From Burkholderia dolosa (GTDB lineage: Bacteria; Pseudomonadota; Gammaproteobacteria; Burkholderiales; Burkholderiaceae), in assembly GCF_902499135.1 (NCBI RefSeq), contig NZ_CABVPR010000023.1:1-64000 (forward strand): a stretch of DNA of 64,000 nt, written 5' to 3'. Below are positions 62,919 through 64,000 of this stretch, piece by piece (positions within the stretch are counted from its first letter, which is position 1; each line of letters opens with the position of its first letter). Position numbers and translations under genes: made by a program. The notes under the pieces were generated by a model, which made no database searches, was not told the origin of the DNA, and was given only the letters and a program-made list of their open reading frames with translations.

Positions 62919-63125
62919 GTGTACGACATGCCGAGCGAAGAGCCGCCATTTTTCCCGCTCACGAAATGCGAAGTCGATTTCGATCGACAGAAAGACATGG
63001 TGATGCTGCTGCCGAGCTTCTACGCGTTCGGATGCGAGTACACGAGCCGCGGCCTTCTGATCGGGCGCGACGATGCGTTCCGGCTGATCGCCGCGATCGA
63101 GAAGGCGCTCAGTGTCGACGCATGA
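62919..63125 (+). CDS. Small protein of unknown function
   Basis: A 68-residue protein starting at GTG with AGGAG 7 nt upstream, 9 nt after rpsU and so probably co-transcribed with it. CEVDFDRQKDMVMLLPSFYAFGCEY is the core. An ATG at 62928 is the alternative start. Not recognised. Confidence 0.65.
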   Translation: MYDMPSEEPPFFPLTKCEVDFDRQKDMVMLLPSFYAFGCEYTSRGLLIGRDDAFRLIAAIEKALSVDA

Positions 63126-63241
63126 ATCAACGTTCACGCACGACGGTGTAGCGGCGGCATGATGCGACCTCGTCGACGAGCGCCCGGCGCCGTGCCGATC
63201 CATGCCGATTCGTACGAGCGGGCGTCGCGCCGGCGCATGCA

Positions 63242-64000
63242 TCATCCGTTCTTGCCCGATCGTGCATCCGCCGCACGACCCGGTGCGCGTTCGTCATTGC
63301 GGGCCGCTGCGTCATGCTTCACGTGATCGATGAATGCGCGCAGCTTCGGCGCGATCTGCCGGCGGCTCGGATAGTAGAGAAATACACCCGGCATCATCGG
63401 CGCGAACGGCTCCAGCACTTGCACCAGTTTTCCCGCCTTCAGCCCTTCGGCGACCATCGGTTCGGGTAGTTGCGCAAGGCCGACGCCTTCGAGCGCCGCA
63501 CCGAGCACGGTCGGAAAATCGCGCGCGACAAGCGGCCCCGACACCGCGGCCTCGATCGTGCGGCCGCCGTCGTCGAACGACCACGGCGCGAGCGCGCCGT
63601 TGGAGCGCCGCCATCGCACGCATGCATGGCCGCGCAGATCGTCGATGCGTTCGGGACGGTCATGATCGGCGAAGTACGCCGGGCTTCCGACGACGACGAA
63701 ACGAAACGGCGGTGTCAGCGGCACCGCGACCATGTCGGCGGCAACGAACTGACCGAGCCGCATGCCGGCATCGAACCCTTCCGCTGCGAGATCGACCAGC
63801 TTTTCGCTCGCGTCGATCTCCACCTCGATCTCCGGATACGCATTGCAGAACGACGCAATCAGCGGTTCCAGCAGAATCGGCACCACCGCGCGCGGCACCG
63901 ACAGACGCAGCAAGCCGGCCGGACGCCGGCCGAGTTCGCGCGCGGCGTCGCTGGCGGCGACCAGCTCTTCGAATGCCGGCTTCGCACGCGACAAGAATCG
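63242..64000 (-). CDS. LysR family transcriptional regulator, 5' end outside the window
   Basis: Only the effector-binding part (about 250 residues) is present: FLSRAKPAFEELVAA, then LLRLSVPRAV, DAGMRLGQFVAADMVAVPL and GVGLAQLPEPMVAEGL. These fit the LysR substrate-binding domain. The DNA-binding helix-turn-helix would lie beyond position 64000. The target is unknown; the preceding gene of the pair is not visible. Confidence 0.9.
   Translation of the reverse strand, partial: RFLSRAKPAFEELVAASDAARELGRRPAGLLRLSVPRAVVPILLEPLIASFCNAYPEIEVEIDASEKLVDLAAEGFDAGMRLGQFVAADMVAVPLTPPFRFVVVGSPAYFADHDRPERIDDLRGHACVRWRRSNGALAPWSFDDGGRTIEAAVSGPLVARDFPTVLGAALEGVGLAQLPEPMVAEGLKAGKLVQVLEPFAPMMPGVFLYYPSRRQIAPKLRAFIDHVKHDAAARNDERAPGRAADARSGKNG

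Overview
The window looks like a stretch of Burkholderia chromosome, most like the B. cepacia complex. This is judged from the very high GC (about two thirds by eye), the protein sequences, and the local gene orders spoT-rpoZ-gmk-yicC, lolA-ftsK-trxB and ribD-ribE-ribBX-ribH-nusB. It is almost entirely chromosomal core. One short AT-richer accessory patch (about 37.7-39.5 kb) stands out. No insertion sequence, prophage or CRISPR array is visible.

Layout. 1-7.6 kb: tRNA-Arg, the stringent-response and nucleotide block (spoT, rpoZ, gmk, yicC leftward; rph, rdgB, hemW rightward) and a tRNA-Ser. 7.7-14.4 kb: small exported or unknown proteins, an MHS-type MFS symporter, heptosyltransferase waaC, a ClC channel, and two small envelope genes, one a 36-residue lipoprotein. 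14.5-19.2 kb: minCDE, a frameshifted acetyltransferase, an alkane hydroxylase and tRNA-Ser(CGA). 19.3-28.5 kb: serS, rarA, lolA, ftsK, trxB, an Smr protein and a TRIC-type membrane protein. 28.6-37.6 kb: a glucose-type ABC uptake operon diverging from zwf-pgl-glk/hexR. A near-perfect HexR-like palindrome lies between them, and the regulator is fused to glucokinase in the same cluster. 37.9-39.5 kb: the accessory patch.

The accessory patch reads as a decayed type VI secretion effector/immunity locus. It holds an N-terminal remnant of a Tae4-type amidase, then an intact translationally coupled pair (an STM2901-like membrane-helix protein and a DUF1493 protein), then a Tai4-type periplasmic immunity gene broken by a one-base slip in a T tract. 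The intact pair sits exactly between the dead toxin and its broken antidote and has no known function. It is the best candidate here for an undescribed system.

39.6-49.1 kb: Bcr/CflA efflux, an EVE/PUA-like protein, hemL, the riboflavin cluster (its ribA half lacks the zinc cysteines, so it is a RibBX form), nusB and an aminotransferase. 49.2-56.5 kb: lytic transglycosylase, ubiD, LysE exporter, a Pro/Tyr-rich exported protein, a DUF2520 protein, YggT, DUF190 and crcB. 56.9-64 kb: a secreted sedolisin, a sirtuin with an N-terminal 9-bp tandem repeat, a D-tartrate-dehydratase-like enolase, a cold-shock gene followed by a cluster of small genes including an S21 paralogue, and the 3' part of a LysR regulator that leaves the window.
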